A DNA stretch of 40,951 nt, from positions 1 to 40,951 of the forward strand of contig DATMJW010000146.1 of NCBI GenBank assembly GCA_035553355.1. The letters are read 5' to 3'. This document shows positions 1 through 9,084 of this stretch, in pieces; the first letter of the stretch is position 1, and every line of letters starts with the position of its first letter. A program made the position numbers and the translations under genes. The DNA is from Gaiellasilicea sp035553355. GTDB lineage: Bacteria > Actinomycetota > Thermoleophilia > Gaiellales > Gaiellaceae. The notes beneath the pieces were generated by a model. That model was given only the letters and a program-made list of their open reading frames with translations, made no database searches and was not told the origin of the DNA.

Positions 1-1860
1 GACCTCTACCGCTTCCTGCGTTCGCCGTACTCCGGCTTCACACGCGCGAACGTCGACTTCCTCGAGGGCCGGCTCCGCGGCCGCGCGGTCGCGGAGGGCG
101 CCGCCGTCGAGGAGGAGACGGTGCGGCTGCGCGACGGGCAGCCGCTCCCGGTGCTCGAGGCGCTGCGCACCGCCGCGACGCCCGTCGCCGCCGCGCGCGC
201 GCTCGCCGCCGCGATGCTGCGCGCGGCGCACGGGCTCGAGTCGCCGCCGGTCGGCGAGACGACGGTGCCCGACCTGCGCGCGCACGACGCCGTGCTGCGC
301 GTGCTCGACGAGCTCGACGGCTGGCTCGGGCTCGGTGGCTCTCTCTCGGCCGAGGAGGTCGCGGCCGCGCTCGAGCGCACCGAGGTGCGGATCGCGCGCG
401 CCGGCGAGCGCGGGCGCGTCGCCGTCGTCGACCTCGCGCGCGCGCGCACGCGGCGCTTCGACCACGTCTTCCTGCTCGGGCTCGAGGAGGGGACCCTGCC
501 GCGCCGCGGCAGCGCGTCGCCGTTCCTCGAGGACGAGACGCGGGACGTGCTCGACGCCCGCGGCCGCGCGCGCCTGCGCCGGCCGGATCCGGTCGAGCGC
601 GACCGCTACCTCTTCTACACCGCGTGCACGCGTGCGACGAAGCGGCTCACGCTCGTGCGCGAGGCGGCGACCGACGAGGGCGGGCCGCGCCAGCCGAGCC
701 CGTTCTGGGACGAGGTCGTTGCGCTCTTCGACCGCGAGGACGTCCGGCGCTGGACGCGCCGGCGGCCGCTCTCGGCGCTGACGTGGGAGCTCGAGACGGC
801 GCCGACGGAACGCGAGCGTCTGCGGGCCGTCGCGCTCCTCGCGTCGCGCGACGAGCCGGCCGCTGCGGCGATCGCCGCCGCGAACGGGTGGGAGCGGCGG
901 CTCGAGCGCGCGCTCGGCGCGTTCAGGCGCCCGACGAGGCTGCGGCACCCGCGCGTCCTCGCCGAGCTCGCCGCAAAGGACACGTTCAACGTGACGGAGC
1001 TCGAGCGCTTCGCCGACTGCTCGTCGGCGTGGTTCTTCGAGCGCGTGATCGACCCGAAGCAGATCGACCGGCGCGTCGACGCCATGCTCCGCGGGTCTGT
1101 CGCGCACACGGCGCTGCACCGCTTCTACGCCGGGCTGCCGAAGGCAACGGGAGCCGAGCGCGTCACGCCGGAGCGGCTCGACGTCGCGCTCGAGTTCCTC
1201 CGCGAGTGCCTGGACGGTGCGCTCGCGGGCGTGAAGATGGAGATGACGGAGCTCGAGCGGCGCGAGCTCGAGCAGAGCCTCCGCCGCGACCTGGAGCAGC
1301 TCGTCCGTGACGAGGCGCGCTCGGAGCTGCCGCTCCTGCCTCGACGGTTCGAGGTCGGCTTCGGCTCCGAACGCTCGGCCCCCGAGCTCCAGCGGGGGCT
1401 CGACCTCGGCGACGGCATCCGCCTCAGCGGGAAGATCGACCGCATCGACGTCGATCCCGGGAGCGCGCGCGGGATCGTCCAGGACTACAAGTCCGGCCGC
1501 ACCGGGCACTCGGCGGCCGAGATCGAGAAGGAGCTGCGGCTGCAGATCCCGCTGTACATGCTCGTGCTCCGCGACCTCGTCGGGATCGAGCCGCTCGGAG
1601 GGCTGTACCGGCCGCTCGCGGGCGAGCGGCGCGCCCGCGGGCTGCTGCGGCTCGAGGCGAAGGACGACGGCGTCCCGGGCTTCGCGAAGAACGACTACCT
1701 GGACGAGGACGCGTTCTGGGCGCAGGTCGAGAACGCGAAGGAGCTCGCGCGCCGCTTCGCGCTCCGGATCCGGGAGGGCGACGTGCAGCACGACCCCAAG
1801 GGCGGCGACTGCCCCGCCTGGTGCGACCTGTGGTCGATGTGCCGGGTGAAGAGGGCGTAG
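1..1860 (+). CDS. AddB/RexB-like helicase-nuclease subunit, C-terminal part (5' end outside window)
   Basis: The frame is open from base 1, so the N-terminus lies upstream of the window. The visible 619 residues hold the end of a superfamily I helicase-like region and a RecB-type PD-(D/E)XK nuclease. FDHVFLLGLEEGTLPRR and RYLFYTACTRATKRL resemble the last helicase motifs of AddB. FNVTELERFADCSSAWFFER starts the nuclease domain, and the QDYKSGR stretch carries the catalytic D and K. One Cys near the nuclease start and three in CPAWCDLWSMC near the C-terminus match the arrangement of the AddB Fe-S staple, with CxxxC here rather than the CxxC I recall for AddB. It is a likely partner of the next gene in resecting DNA double-strand ends. 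Its TAG stop overlaps the next gene's GTG by one base, suggesting translational coupling. Confidence 0.85.
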   Translation, partial: DLYRFLRSPYSGFTRANVDFLEGRLRGRAVAEGAAVEEETVRLRDGQPLPVLEALRTAATPVAAARALAAAMLRAAHGLESPPVGETTVPDLRAHDAVLRVLDELDGWLGLGGSLSAEEVAAALERTEVRIARAGERGRVAVVDLARARTRRFDHVFLLGLEEGTLPRRGSASPFLEDETRDVLDARGRARLRRPDPVERDRYLFYTACTRATKRLTLVREAATDEGGPRQPSPFWDEVVALFDREDVRRWTRRRPLSALTWELETAPTERERLRAVALLASRDEPAAAAIAAANGWERRLERALGAFRRPTRLRHPRVLAELAAKDTFNVTELERFADCSSAWFFERVIDPKQIDRRVDAMLRGSVAHTALHRFYAGLPKATGAERVTPERLDVALEFLRECLDGALAGVKMEMTELERRELEQSLRRDLEQLVRDEARSELPLLPRRFEVGFGSERSAPELQRGLDLGDGIRLSGKIDRIDVDPGSARGIVQDYKSGRTGHSAAEIEKELRLQIPLYMLVLRDLVGIEPLGGLYRPLAGERRARGLLRLEAKDDGVPGFAKNDYLDEDAFWAQVENAKELARRFALRIREGDVQHDPKGGDCPAWCDLWSMCRVKRA

Positions 1861-4800
1861 TGAGCCGCGCGCCGAACGAGCAGCAGGCGGCCGCGATCGC
1901 GGCGCGCGGGCAGGTCTTCGTCTCGGCCGGCGCGGGGACGGGGAAGACGACGGTGCTCGTCGAGCGGTTCGTGCGCGCGGTCTGCGACGAGGGCCTCGAC
2001 GTCGAGTCCCTGCTCGTGATCACGTACACGGAGCGCGCCGCCGGCGAGCTGCGCGCGCGGATCCGGGCGCGCCTCGCGGAGCTCGGCCGCCACGATCTCG
2101 CCCGGTCGCTCGACGGGGCCTGGATCTCGACGATCCACGGCTTCTGCCTCCGGCTCCTCAAGGCGCACCCGTTCGAGGCGGGCCTCGACCCGCGCTTCCG
2201 CGTCCTCGACGACAGCCAGGGGCGCGTGGTCCGCGGCGAGGCGTTCGAGCGCGCGCTGACCGCGTTCTGCGCCGGCGATCGGCCCGAGCGGCTGCAGCTC
2301 CTCGCGACCTACGGTGCCGGGGGATTGCGGCGGATGCTGACGAGCATCTACGAGACGCTCCGCTCCGCCGGCCGCGAGCTCGTGCTCGAGCTCGGTGACC
2401 CGCCGGACGTCGCGGCGCGGCTCGGCGATCTCGCGGAGTGCGCACGGTCGCTCGCAGACGACGTCGACGCGACGCCGACGCAGCGGACCGTGGCGGCGGA
2501 GGCGCTCGCGCTCGCCGAGGCACGCCCCCCTGCGGAGCGGCTGCTCGACCTGGGCGGCCTCCGCGCCCGCGGCGAGCGCGCCGCCAGTTTCGAGGAGGCA
2601 CGGAAGGCGGTCGAGGCCGCCGCGCTCGACGAGCTCGCGCTCCGCGACCGGGAGCTCCTCCAGGAGCTGCTCCTGCGCTTCGCCGACGAGTACGCGGCCG
2701 CGAAGGACGCCGACTCCGCGCTCGACTTCGAGGACCTCCAGCTGCGCGCGCGCGACCTGCTGCGCGACCACGACGTCCTGCGCGAGCGCGAGCAGCTGCG
2801 GTTCCGGTCGTTGATGGTCGACGAGTTCCAGGACACGAACCGCCTCCAGTGCCAGATCGTCGACCTGCTCACCGGCCCCGGTACCGACCGCTTCTTCGTC
2901 GGCGACGAGTTCCAGTCGATCTACGGGTTCCGCCACGCGGACGTCGCCGTCTTCCGCGAACGGCGTGCACAGGCCGAGACGCTGCTGCCGCTGACCCGGA
3001 ACTACCGCTCCCGCCCTGAGGTGCTGAGCGTCGTCAACCACCTCTTCGGCGCGTCGTTCGGCGAGGAGTTCCAGCCGCTCGCCGCGTCCGGCGACTTCCC
3101 GGACCCGGTGTTCGGGACGCCCGTCGAGCTGCTCGTGACGGACAAGTCGGCGTACGAGGGCTCGCACCTGCACTGGCGCCGCGCCGAGGCGCGCCACGTC
3201 GCGCGGCGCGTCCGCGAGCTCGTCGACAGCGGCGTCGCGGCCCCCGGCGAGATCGTCCTCCTCTTCGCCGCCGGTACCGACGCGGAGTGGTACGAGGAGG
3301 AGCTCAGGCAACAGGGGCTGCCGACGTACCGCGCGACCGGGCGCGGCTACTTCGGCCAGCAGCAGGTCGTCGACCTGCTCGCGTACCTGCGCCTCCTGCA
3401 CAACCGCTACGACGACGAGGCGCTCGTGAGCGTGCTCGCCTCGCCGCTCGTCGGCGTCTCGAACGACGCGCTCCTGCTGATCCGGCGTGCGGCGGGGCGG
3501 CGGCCGATCTTCACGGGGATCGAGCGCACGCTCCCGCCGGACCTGGACGCGCGCGACACGCGGCTCCTGCGCGCGTTCCGGCAGCGCTTCGACCGCCTCG
3601 CCGAGGCTTCGAGCCGCCTCTCGCTCGAGCTCCTCTGCGAGCGGATCGTCGCCGACCACGACTACGACCTCGCGGTCCTCGCGCAGTGGGACGGCCGCCG
3701 CCGGTACGCGAACCTGCGGAAGCTCGCCAGGCTGGCGCGCTCGTACGAGGAGCTGCGCGGCCCGGATGTCGAGGGCTTCGTGCGGTTCGTGGCCGAGCAG
3801 GAGGCCGTCGGGACCGTCGAGCGCGATGCGGCCGCGGAGGAGGAGGGCGCGGACGCCGTCCGGCTGCTCACGATCCACGCCGCCAAGGGTCTCGAGTTCA
3901 AGGTCGTCGTCGTCGCCGACGCGGGGCGCGACAGGGCTGCTCCCGCGGCGGACGAGATCCTGTGCCTCTCCGACGGCCGGTTCGGCTTCCGCGTCGCCGA
4001 CCCGGTGACCGGGCGCAGGCACGGCGCGTTCGGCTGGGAGGACGTGAAGGAGGTGCGGGCGCGCGAGGAGGAGTCCGAGCGGCTCCGCCTCTACTACGTC
4101 GCGATGACGCGGGCGGTCGACCGGCTCATCGTGTCCGGCTCGATCGACCGGGAGCGCCGCGCCGACGACCGCACCCCGATCGGCTGGGTGCTCACGCGCC
4201 TCGACTGCGACGCGGAGCTCGAGGCGGCTGCGAGCGGGCCCGTCGAGCTCGAACGGGAGGGAGCGCGAGTGCTCGTCCGGCTCGACGCGACGCCGCCGCC
4301 CGCGGAGGCGGCGGTGGGGGAGCCGCCGGAGCCGCAGCTCGTCATCGCGGAGTCGGGGCAGCTGGCGCTCTTCGCGCCCGGCGCCGAGCCGCCGCTCCCC
4401 CCGCTCGCACCGGCGCTGCCTCCGCTTCCGGCTCTCCCGGACCCGCCGCTCCACGACGTGCGGCGGCTGTCGTACTCGGCGCTCTCGCTCTTCGCCCGCT
4501 GCTCGTACCGCTACTACGCCGAGCGGGTGGCCGGGATGCGCCCGCGCGACGGCAACGGTGCGGTCGCGGGCTCGTCAGGCCTCGCGGCGACCCAGATCGG
4601 CGACGCGGTGCACCGCCTGCTCGAGATCGTCGATCTCGCGGCGCCGGTGCCACCGGACGTCGAGCAGGTGAGGGCGTGGTACCCGGGCGTGACGGACGCC
4701 GAGCTCGGGCGTATCTCCGGCTTCGTCAGGACGTACTGCGAGTCGGACCTCGCCCGGCGGATCGCGGAGCTCCCGGGGGCGCGGCCGGAACGGCCGTTTG

Positions 4801-5234
4801 CGTTCGAGCACGACGGCGTTCTCCTGCACGGTCGCCTGGACGTCCTCTGGCGTGACGGGCCGCGGGCGCTCGTGCTCGACTACAAGACGAACTCGCTGGA
4901 GGAGGGGACGCCGGCGGAGATCGTGGAGGCCGACTACCGACTCCAGCGGCTCGTGTACGCGCTTGCGTGCTTCCGTGGGGGCGCCGAGGAGGTCGAGGTC
5001 GTCTACCACTTCCTCGAGCGGACGGACGCTGTCGTGGCGACGACGTTCGCGCGTGACGACGTCGCCGAGCTCGAAGCCGAGCTGTCGAGCGCGATCGCGG
5101 CGATCCGCGGCGGCGACTTCCGGCCGACCCCGAGCGAGTTCAACTGCGCCGGCTGCCCGGCGCTCGACGTCGTCTGCGCGGGGCCGCGGCTGCGCGGGCC
5201 GTCGCGCCCGCCCGCACTCGCCGCCGCCGGGTAG
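1860..5234 (+). CDS. UvrD/Rep-family helicase-nuclease (AddA-like)
   Basis: A complete 1124-residue protein if it starts at the GTG overlapping the upstream stop; an in-frame GTG at 1821 is less likely because it sits deep in the previous gene. Helicase motifs appear in order: Walker A SAGAGTGKTT, motif II LMVDEFQDTN, GDEFQSIYGFRHAD, LTRNYRS, LLTIHAAKGLEFKVV and RLYYVAMTRAVDRL. A C-terminal PD-(D/E)XK nuclease follows (SLFARCSYRYYAER, then VLDYKTNS) with a Cys set CAGCPALDVVC that could bind an Fe-S cluster. Both proteins of the pair carry nuclease motifs, as in AddAB and AdnAB. Expected role: ATP-driven unwinding and resection of broken DNA for recombination. Actinobacterial AdnA or AdnB is an alternative name; the sequence alone does not decide. 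Confidence 0.88.
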   Translation: MSRAPNEQQAAAIAARGQVFVSAGAGTGKTTVLVERFVRAVCDEGLDVESLLVITYTERAAGELRARIRARLAELGRHDLARSLDGAWISTIHGFCLRLLKAHPFEAGLDPRFRVLDDSQGRVVRGEAFERALTAFCAGDRPERLQLLATYGAGGLRRMLTSIYETLRSAGRELVLELGDPPDVAARLGDLAECARSLADDVDATPTQRTVAAEALALAEARPPAERLLDLGGLRARGERAASFEEARKAVEAAALDELALRDRELLQELLLRFADEYAAAKDADSALDFEDLQLRARDLLRDHDVLREREQLRFRSLMVDEFQDTNRLQCQIVDLLTGPGTDRFFVGDEFQSIYGFRHADVAVFRERRAQAETLLPLTRNYRSRPEVLSVVNHLFGASFGEEFQPLAASGDFPDPVFGTPVELLVTDKSAYEGSHLHWRRAEARHVARRVRELVDSGVAAPGEIVLLFAAGTDAEWYEEELRQQGLPTYRATGRGYFGQQQVVDLLAYLRLLHNRYDDEALVSVLASPLVGVSNDALLLIRRAAGRRPIFTGIERTLPPDLDARDTRLLRAFRQRFDRLAEASSRLSLELLCERIVADHDYDLAVLAQWDGRRRYANLRKLARLARSYEELRGPDVEGFVRFVAEQEAVGTVERDAAAEEEGADAVRLLTIHAAKGLEFKVVVVADAGRDRAAPAADEILCLSDGRFGFRVADPVTGRRHGAFGWEDVKEVRAREEESERLRLYYVAMTRAVDRLIVSGSIDRERRADDRTPIGWVLTRLDCDAELEAAASGPVELEREGARVLVRLDATPPPAEAAVGEPPEPQLVIAESGQLALFAPGAEPPLPPLAPALPPLPALPDPPLHDVRRLSYSALSLFARCSYRYYAERVAGMRPRDGNGAVAGSSGLAATQIGDAVHRLLEIVDLAAPVPPDVEQVRAWYPGVTDAELGRISGFVRTYCESDLARRIAELPGARPERPFAFEHDGVLLHGRLDVLWRDGPRALVLDYKTNSLEEGTPAEIVEADYRLQRLVYALACFRGGAEEVEVVYHFLERTDAVVATTFARDDVAELEAELSSAIAAIRGGDFRPTPSEFNCAGCPALDVVCAGPRLRGPSRPPALAAAG

Positions 5235-5237
5235 CGT
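5232..5237 (+). promoter_or_regulatory. Putative -10 box TAGCGT, leaderless start of the phosphoesterase
   Basis: TAGCGT ends 7 nt before the ATG at 5244, a spacing that would put transcription start on or next to the start codon. It overlaps the stop codon of the preceding helicase gene. No convincing -35 box is seen. Confidence 0.4.
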
Positions 5238-5243
5238 GGCGGG

Positions 5244-5933
5244 ATGCGGGTCGCCGCCCTCTGTGACGTCCACGGCAACCTGCCGGCGCTCGAGGCGGTG
5301 CTCGCGGAGGTCGCGGCGCTCGACGTCGACACCATCGTCTGCGGCGGCGATGCCGTCGCGGGCCCCTTTCCGCTCGAGTGCCTCGAGCGTCTGCGCGCCG
5401 CGGGCGCCGTCTTCGTGCGCGGCAACGCGGACCGGCCGACGCCGCGGGCGCCGGACGGCACGTGGGAGTTCGTCCTCGGCCGGATCGGCGAAGCGAACGC
5501 AGCATTCCTCGCCGAGCAACCGATCGCGGTCTCCGTCGACGGCGTCCTCTACTGCCACGGGTCGCCGCGCGACGACGACGAGATCCTGACGAAGGTCTCG
5601 CCGGACGAGCGTTTTCGTGACGCGCTCGCCGGCGTGCGGGAGCGTGTGGTCGTCGGCGGGCACACGCACGTCCAGTTCGACCGCGTCGTCGACGGCGTCC
5701 GCTTCGTGAACGCGGGGAGCGTCGGGATCCCGTACGAGGGCCGCCGCGGCGCGTTCTGGGCGCTCCTCGACGGGGGCGAGGTCGAGTTCCGTCGCACGCC
5801 GTACGCGGTGGACGCCGCCGCTGCGCTCGTCCGGACGAGCGAGTATCCGGCGGCGGAGCAGATCGCCGGGTGGCTGCTCGAGCCCGAGGACCCGGACGAG
5901 GTCTCGGCGTACTTCGAATCCATTGCCGCGTAG
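5244..5933 (+). CDS. Metallophosphoesterase family protein (YfcE/MJ0936-like)
   Basis: A 229-residue calcineurin-like phosphoesterase. Metal-binding motifs are in the usual order: D-x-H in LCDVHGNLPAL near residue 10, GGDAVAGP, RGNAD, YCHGSPRDDDE, GGHTH, and NAGSVGIPYEG. The order and short length fit YfcE/MJ0936-type single-domain phosphodiesterases; the substrate cannot be read from sequence. The ATG at 5244 has no Shine-Dalgarno but has a -10-like hexamer 7 nt upstream. The 3' end overlaps the start of the endonuclease III gene by 11 nt, so the two are probably co-transcribed. Confidence 0.85.
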   Translation: MRVAALCDVHGNLPALEAVLAEVAALDVDTIVCGGDAVAGPFPLECLERLRAAGAVFVRGNADRPTPRAPDGTWEFVLGRIGEANAAFLAEQPIAVSVDGVLYCHGSPRDDDEILTKVSPDERFRDALAGVRERVVVGGHTHVQFDRVVDGVRFVNAGSVGIPYEGRRGAFWALLDGGEVEFRRTPYAVDAAAALVRTSEYPAAEQIAGWLLEPEDPDEVSAYFESIAA

Positions 5934-6663
5934 TTACGTCGCGGAGGCGCGGCGGCGCGTCGGGCCGAAGCGCGACCGAATCGGGCCGATCGTCGAGCGC
6001 CTCGCCGTCGAGCACGCGGATGCGCGGATCGCGCTTCGGTTCCGGAGCGAGCTCGAGCTCCTGGTCTCCGTCCTGTTGTCGGCACAGACGACCGACGTGA
6101 ACGTGAACAAGGTGACGGAGATGCTGTTCGAGAAGTACCGGCGGCCGCAGGACTACCTCGCCGTGCCGCAGGAGGAGCTCGAGCGGGACATCTATGCGAC
6201 GGGGTTCTTCCGGCAGAAGGCGAAGTCGCTGCGCGGGACGGCGCGCGTGCTCATCGAGGAGTTCGACGGCGTCGTCCCGCGCACGATCCCCGAGCTGCTG
6301 CGCCTGCCCGGCGTCGCGCGGAAGACGGCGAACGTCGTCGCGGCGGAGCTCGGCGACCCGCAGGGCGTCGTCGTGGACACGCACGTGCGGCGCCTGTCGC
6401 AGCGGCTGGCGCTGACGCGGCAGGAGGATCCGGTGCGCATCGAGCGGGACCTCGTGAAGATCGTCCCGCGAGCCGAGTGGGGGAGGTTCCCGCACCTCTT
6501 GATCTGGCACGGCAGGCGGATCTGCGACGCGCGGCGGCCGCTCTGCGAGGACTGCGTCCTCGCAGACCTGTGCCCGTCGTCGCGGGTGCCCATCGAAGCC
6601 GCTCCGGCGGTCGCGGAGGCCGCACTCGCAGCGGCGCGCGAGCGCGGCTCGCCCGCCGCGTGA
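5923..6663 (+). CDS. nth: Endonuclease III (DNA glycosylase/AP lyase)
   Basis: A 246-residue HhH-GPD glycosylase that removes oxidised pyrimidines and cleaves AP sites in base-excision repair. The helix-hairpin-helix LPGVARKTANVV contains the catalytic lysine (about K134), and VVDTHVRR gives the catalytic aspartate (about D152). Near the C-terminus, C-x6-C-x2-C-x5-C (CDARRPLCEDCVLADLC) is the classical 4Fe-4S loop of Nth. The start is a TTG overlapping the end of the phosphoesterase gene; no in-frame ATG or GTG lies between it and the conserved LLVSVLLSAQTTD block. The length is normal for the family. Confidence 0.93.
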   Translation: MPRSYVAEARRRVGPKRDRIGPIVERLAVEHADARIALRFRSELELLVSVLLSAQTTDVNVNKVTEMLFEKYRRPQDYLAVPQEELERDIYATGFFRQKAKSLRGTARVLIEEFDGVVPRTIPELLRLPGVARKTANVVAAELGDPQGVVVDTHVRRLSQRLALTRQEDPVRIERDLVKIVPRAEWGRFPHLLIWHGRRICDARRPLCEDCVLADLCPSSRVPIEAAPAVAEAALAAARERGSPAA

Positions 6664-6668
6664 CGCCG

Positions 6669-7538
6669 ATGCACGCGGACGAGCTCGAGCTCGATCCCGA
6701 GCTCGTGCGGCGGCTCCTCGCGGAGCAGTTCCCCCAGTGGGCGACGCTCCCCCTGCGGCGGGTCGAGCCCGACGGCACCGTCAACGCGATCTTCCGGCTC
6801 GGCGAGACGATGTCGGTGCGGCTGCCACGGCGCGACGGGCCGACCGAGCCGCGCGGCGTCGAGCACGAGTGGCTGCCGCGGCTCGCGCCGCTGCTCCCGG
6901 TCGAAGTCCCCGTTCCCGTGGCGCAGGGACGGCCGGGATCCGGCTACCCCTGGTTCTGGGAGATCCACCGGTGGATCGACGGCGAGACGGCTCCGGTCGA
7001 CTCGATCGACGCGCTGCTCGCGGCGCAGGACATCGCTGCGCTCGTCTCTGCGCTGCAGCAGGTCGATCCCGAGGGCGCTCCGCGCGGCCGTGGCATCCCG
7101 CTCCAGGAGCGCGACGCGGAGATGCGCCCGTGGTTCGCGCGGTTCCGCGGCGAGCACGCCGTCCTCGAGGAGTGGGAGCGTGCGCTCGCGGCGCCTCCGT
7201 GGGACGGCCCGCCGGTCTGGCATCACGGCGACCTCGACGCGCGAAACTGGGTCGTCCGCCACGGCAGGATCGTCGGCGTCATCGACTGGGAGTCGGCCGG
7301 CGTCGGCGACCCGGCGTGCGACGTGATGGTCGCGTGGAAGCTCGGGTCGGCAGCGGCGCGCGACGCCTTCCGCGCCGCGCTGCCGACGGACGACGCGACC
7401 TGGGACCGCGCGCGCGGGTGGGCGCTCTCGCAGGCGGTCGCGATCCTGGCGTACTACACCCCGGCGAACAACCCGGCGCTGTACCGCGACGCGGAGCGCT
7501 GGCTCGCGCTCGTCCTCGCGGAGCGCGACGGGCGCTAG
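6669..7538 (+). CDS. Aminoglycoside phosphotransferase (APH)-fold kinase family protein
   Basis: A 289-residue APH/choline-kinase-like protein. The catalytic loop VWHHGDLDARNWVV (HGDxxxxN) is followed by the metal-binding aspartate in GVIDWESAGVGDP. The N-terminal lobe contains NAIFRLGETMSVRLPRR, typical of this fold. The substrate may be a small alcohol or an antibiotic; nothing here proves resistance. The ATG is 5 nt after the nth stop, so it is probably in the same transcript. Its TAG stop interlocks with the TAG of the convergent gene on the other strand through a shared CTAG. Confidence 0.85.
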   Translation: MHADELELDPELVRRLLAEQFPQWATLPLRRVEPDGTVNAIFRLGETMSVRLPRRDGPTEPRGVEHEWLPRLAPLLPVEVPVPVAQGRPGSGYPWFWEIHRWIDGETAPVDSIDALLAAQDIAALVSALQQVDPEGAPRGRGIPLQERDAEMRPWFARFRGEHAVLEEWERALAAPPWDGPPVWHHGDLDARNWVVRHGRIVGVIDWESAGVGDPACDVMVAWKLGSAAARDAFRAALPTDDATWDRARGWALSQAVAILAYYTPANNPALYRDAERWLALVLAERDGR

Positions 7539-7981
7539 CGCGGCGCGAGCGCGACGAGCAAGCCGCCGTCGTCGTCGTAGGCGGGGAAGACGTCGACGAC
7601 GACCGGCTTCGCGCTCCCGGCCCGCGATCGCAGCGTCAGCTGCTCGCCCATCCTCCGGACGCCCCACTCGCGGGCGAGCGCGAACGGGTCCTTCTCGGGA
7701 TCGAAGCCGTCCAGCCCGAACGCCTCGACGACCTCCTTGCCCATCAGATCCGCCTCGCGGTAGCCGGTCAGCTCGAAGACGCCGCGTCCCACGGCGAGGA
7801 TGCGCCCGGACTGGTCGCAGGCGACGAGGCCTGCGTTCGGCCCGGGGTAGTAGTCGTCGAGCAGCTCGAAGAGGAAGCCGAACCCGCAGCGGTCGCACGC
7901 GACCGCCTGCTGGAGCAGCCCCTGCCGTCCGTCGTGGTCGATCGAGCGGTTCTTGCAGTTGGGGCAGATGAAGAAGGGCAC
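7535..7981 (-). CDS. Zinc-ribbon plus PAS domain protein
   Basis: A 148-residue protein with two CxxC pairs at its N-terminus (C6/C9 and C29/C32), a probable zinc ribbon, followed by a PAS-like domain: AGLVACDQSGRILAVGRGVFELTGYREADLMGKEV. No output domain is present, so it is either a sensor acting through a partner or a single-domain signalling adaptor. The start is a GTG, with a TACGCT hexamer on the minus strand 8 nt upstream. It is convergent with the APH-like gene; the stops overlap by 4 nt. The specific ligand or partner is unknown. Confidence 0.75.
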   Translation of the reverse strand: MPFFICPNCKNRSIDHDGRQGLLQQAVACDRCGFGFLFELLDDYYPGPNAGLVACDQSGRILAVGRGVFELTGYREADLMGKEVVEAFGLDGFDPEKDPFALAREWGVRRMGEQLTLRSRAGSAKPVVVDVFPAYDDDGGLLVALAPR

Positions 7982-8017
7982 CGCCGCGCAGCGTACCCGG
8001 CTGGCCCGGGGGCGCTC

Positions 8018-9001
8018 TCAGGCGGGAGCCGTGCGTTCCCGCGGCGCGATCGTCGCGTCCTGCGGGTGACCCTCGAGCTCCGCGAGGAAGCGCTCCGCGT
8101 CGAGAGCGGCCTGGCACCCCGACCCCGCCGCGGTGATCGCCTGGCGGTACACGTGGTCCTGCACGTCGCCGGCGGCGAAGACGCCGGGGATGTTCGTCTC
8201 CGTCGAGCGCGGCTTCGTCACGAGGTAGCCGTTCTCGTCGTGGTCCAGCCAGTCCACGAACAGCTTCGTCGTCGGGTCGTGCCCGATCGCGACGAAGAGG
8301 CCGTCGGTTGCGTAGTCGAGAGTCTCGCCGGTCTCGGCGTGCCGGAGGCGGATCCCCGTCAGCTTCCCCTCCTCGACGCCCAGCACCTCGTCGACGAGGT
8401 ACGGCGTCAGGATCTCGATCTTCTCGTGCGACTGCGCGCGGTCGACCATGATCGGCGAGGCCCGGAACCCGTCCCGCCGGTGGACGATCGTCACCTTCGA
8501 GGCGAACTTGGTCAGGAAGAGCGCCTCCTCCATCGCCGAGTCGCCGCCGCCGACGACCACCACCTCGCGCTCGCGGTAGAAGGCGCCGTCGCACGTCGCG
8601 CAGTACGTGACGCCGCGGCCGTGGAGCGCGCGCTCGGACTCGAGCCCGAGCTGGCGCGCCGTTGCGCCGGTCGCGACGATGACCGTCTGCGCGAGGTACT
8701 CGTCGTTCTCGACGTACACCCGGAACGGGCGCTCGGAGAAGTCGACCCGCGTCACGTCGTCCGTGACGAACTCCGTTCCGAAGCGGGACGCCTGCTCGCG
8801 GAAGATCCGCATCATCTCCGGGCCCATGATCCCGTCGACGTAGCCGGGATAGTTCTCGACCTCGCTCGTGATCATCAGCTGCCCGCCCCAGTTGAAGCCC
8901 TCGATCACGAGAGGCTTGAGGTTCGCGCGCGCTGCGTAGAGCGCGGCCGTGTACGCCGCCGGGCCGCCCCCGATGATGATCACGTCGCGCACGTCGCTCA
9001 C
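8018..9001 (-). CDS. trxB: Thioredoxin-disulfide reductase
   Basis: A 327-residue flavoprotein that passes electrons from NADPH to thioredoxin. FAD-binding GGGPAAYTAALYAARANL is at the N-terminus. The redox-active CATC pair (C134 and C137) sits in TYCATCDGAFY. The NADPH site is GGGDSAMEEA, and the C-terminal FAD motif is GVFAAGDVQDHVYRQ. The GTG at 9001 was chosen because a GGAGG Shine-Dalgarno lies just upstream and the FAD motif begins at the usual distance; the frame extends 16 codons further. A TATCGT hexamer at 9048-9053 on the minus strand may be its -10 box. No thioredoxin gene is adjacent. Confidence 0.93.
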   Translation of the reverse strand: MSDVRDVIIIGGGPAAYTAALYAARANLKPLVIEGFNWGGQLMITSEVENYPGYVDGIMGPEMMRIFREQASRFGTEFVTDDVTRVDFSERPFRVYVENDEYLAQTVIVATGATARQLGLESERALHGRGVTYCATCDGAFYREREVVVVGGGDSAMEEALFLTKFASKVTIVHRRDGFRASPIMVDRAQSHEKIEILTPYLVDEVLGVEEGKLTGIRLRHAETGETLDYATDGLFVAIGHDPTTKLFVDWLDHDENGYLVTKPRSTETNIPGVFAAGDVQDHVYRQAITAAGSGCQAALDAERFLAELEGHPQDATIAPRERTAPA

Positions 9002-9084
9002 TGTCGCTCCTCCGTCTCCGCCGCGGCACCGCTCGCCGCGGACCCTCACGATAGAGAACGCATCGGCGACTCACGTTGTTCCTT

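Noticed and set aside
1695..4454. Very long minus-strand open frame opposite the AddA-like gene
   Set aside because: Composition is Arg/Glu/Ala-rich with no domains; it is the antisense shadow of a GC-rich helicase gene.
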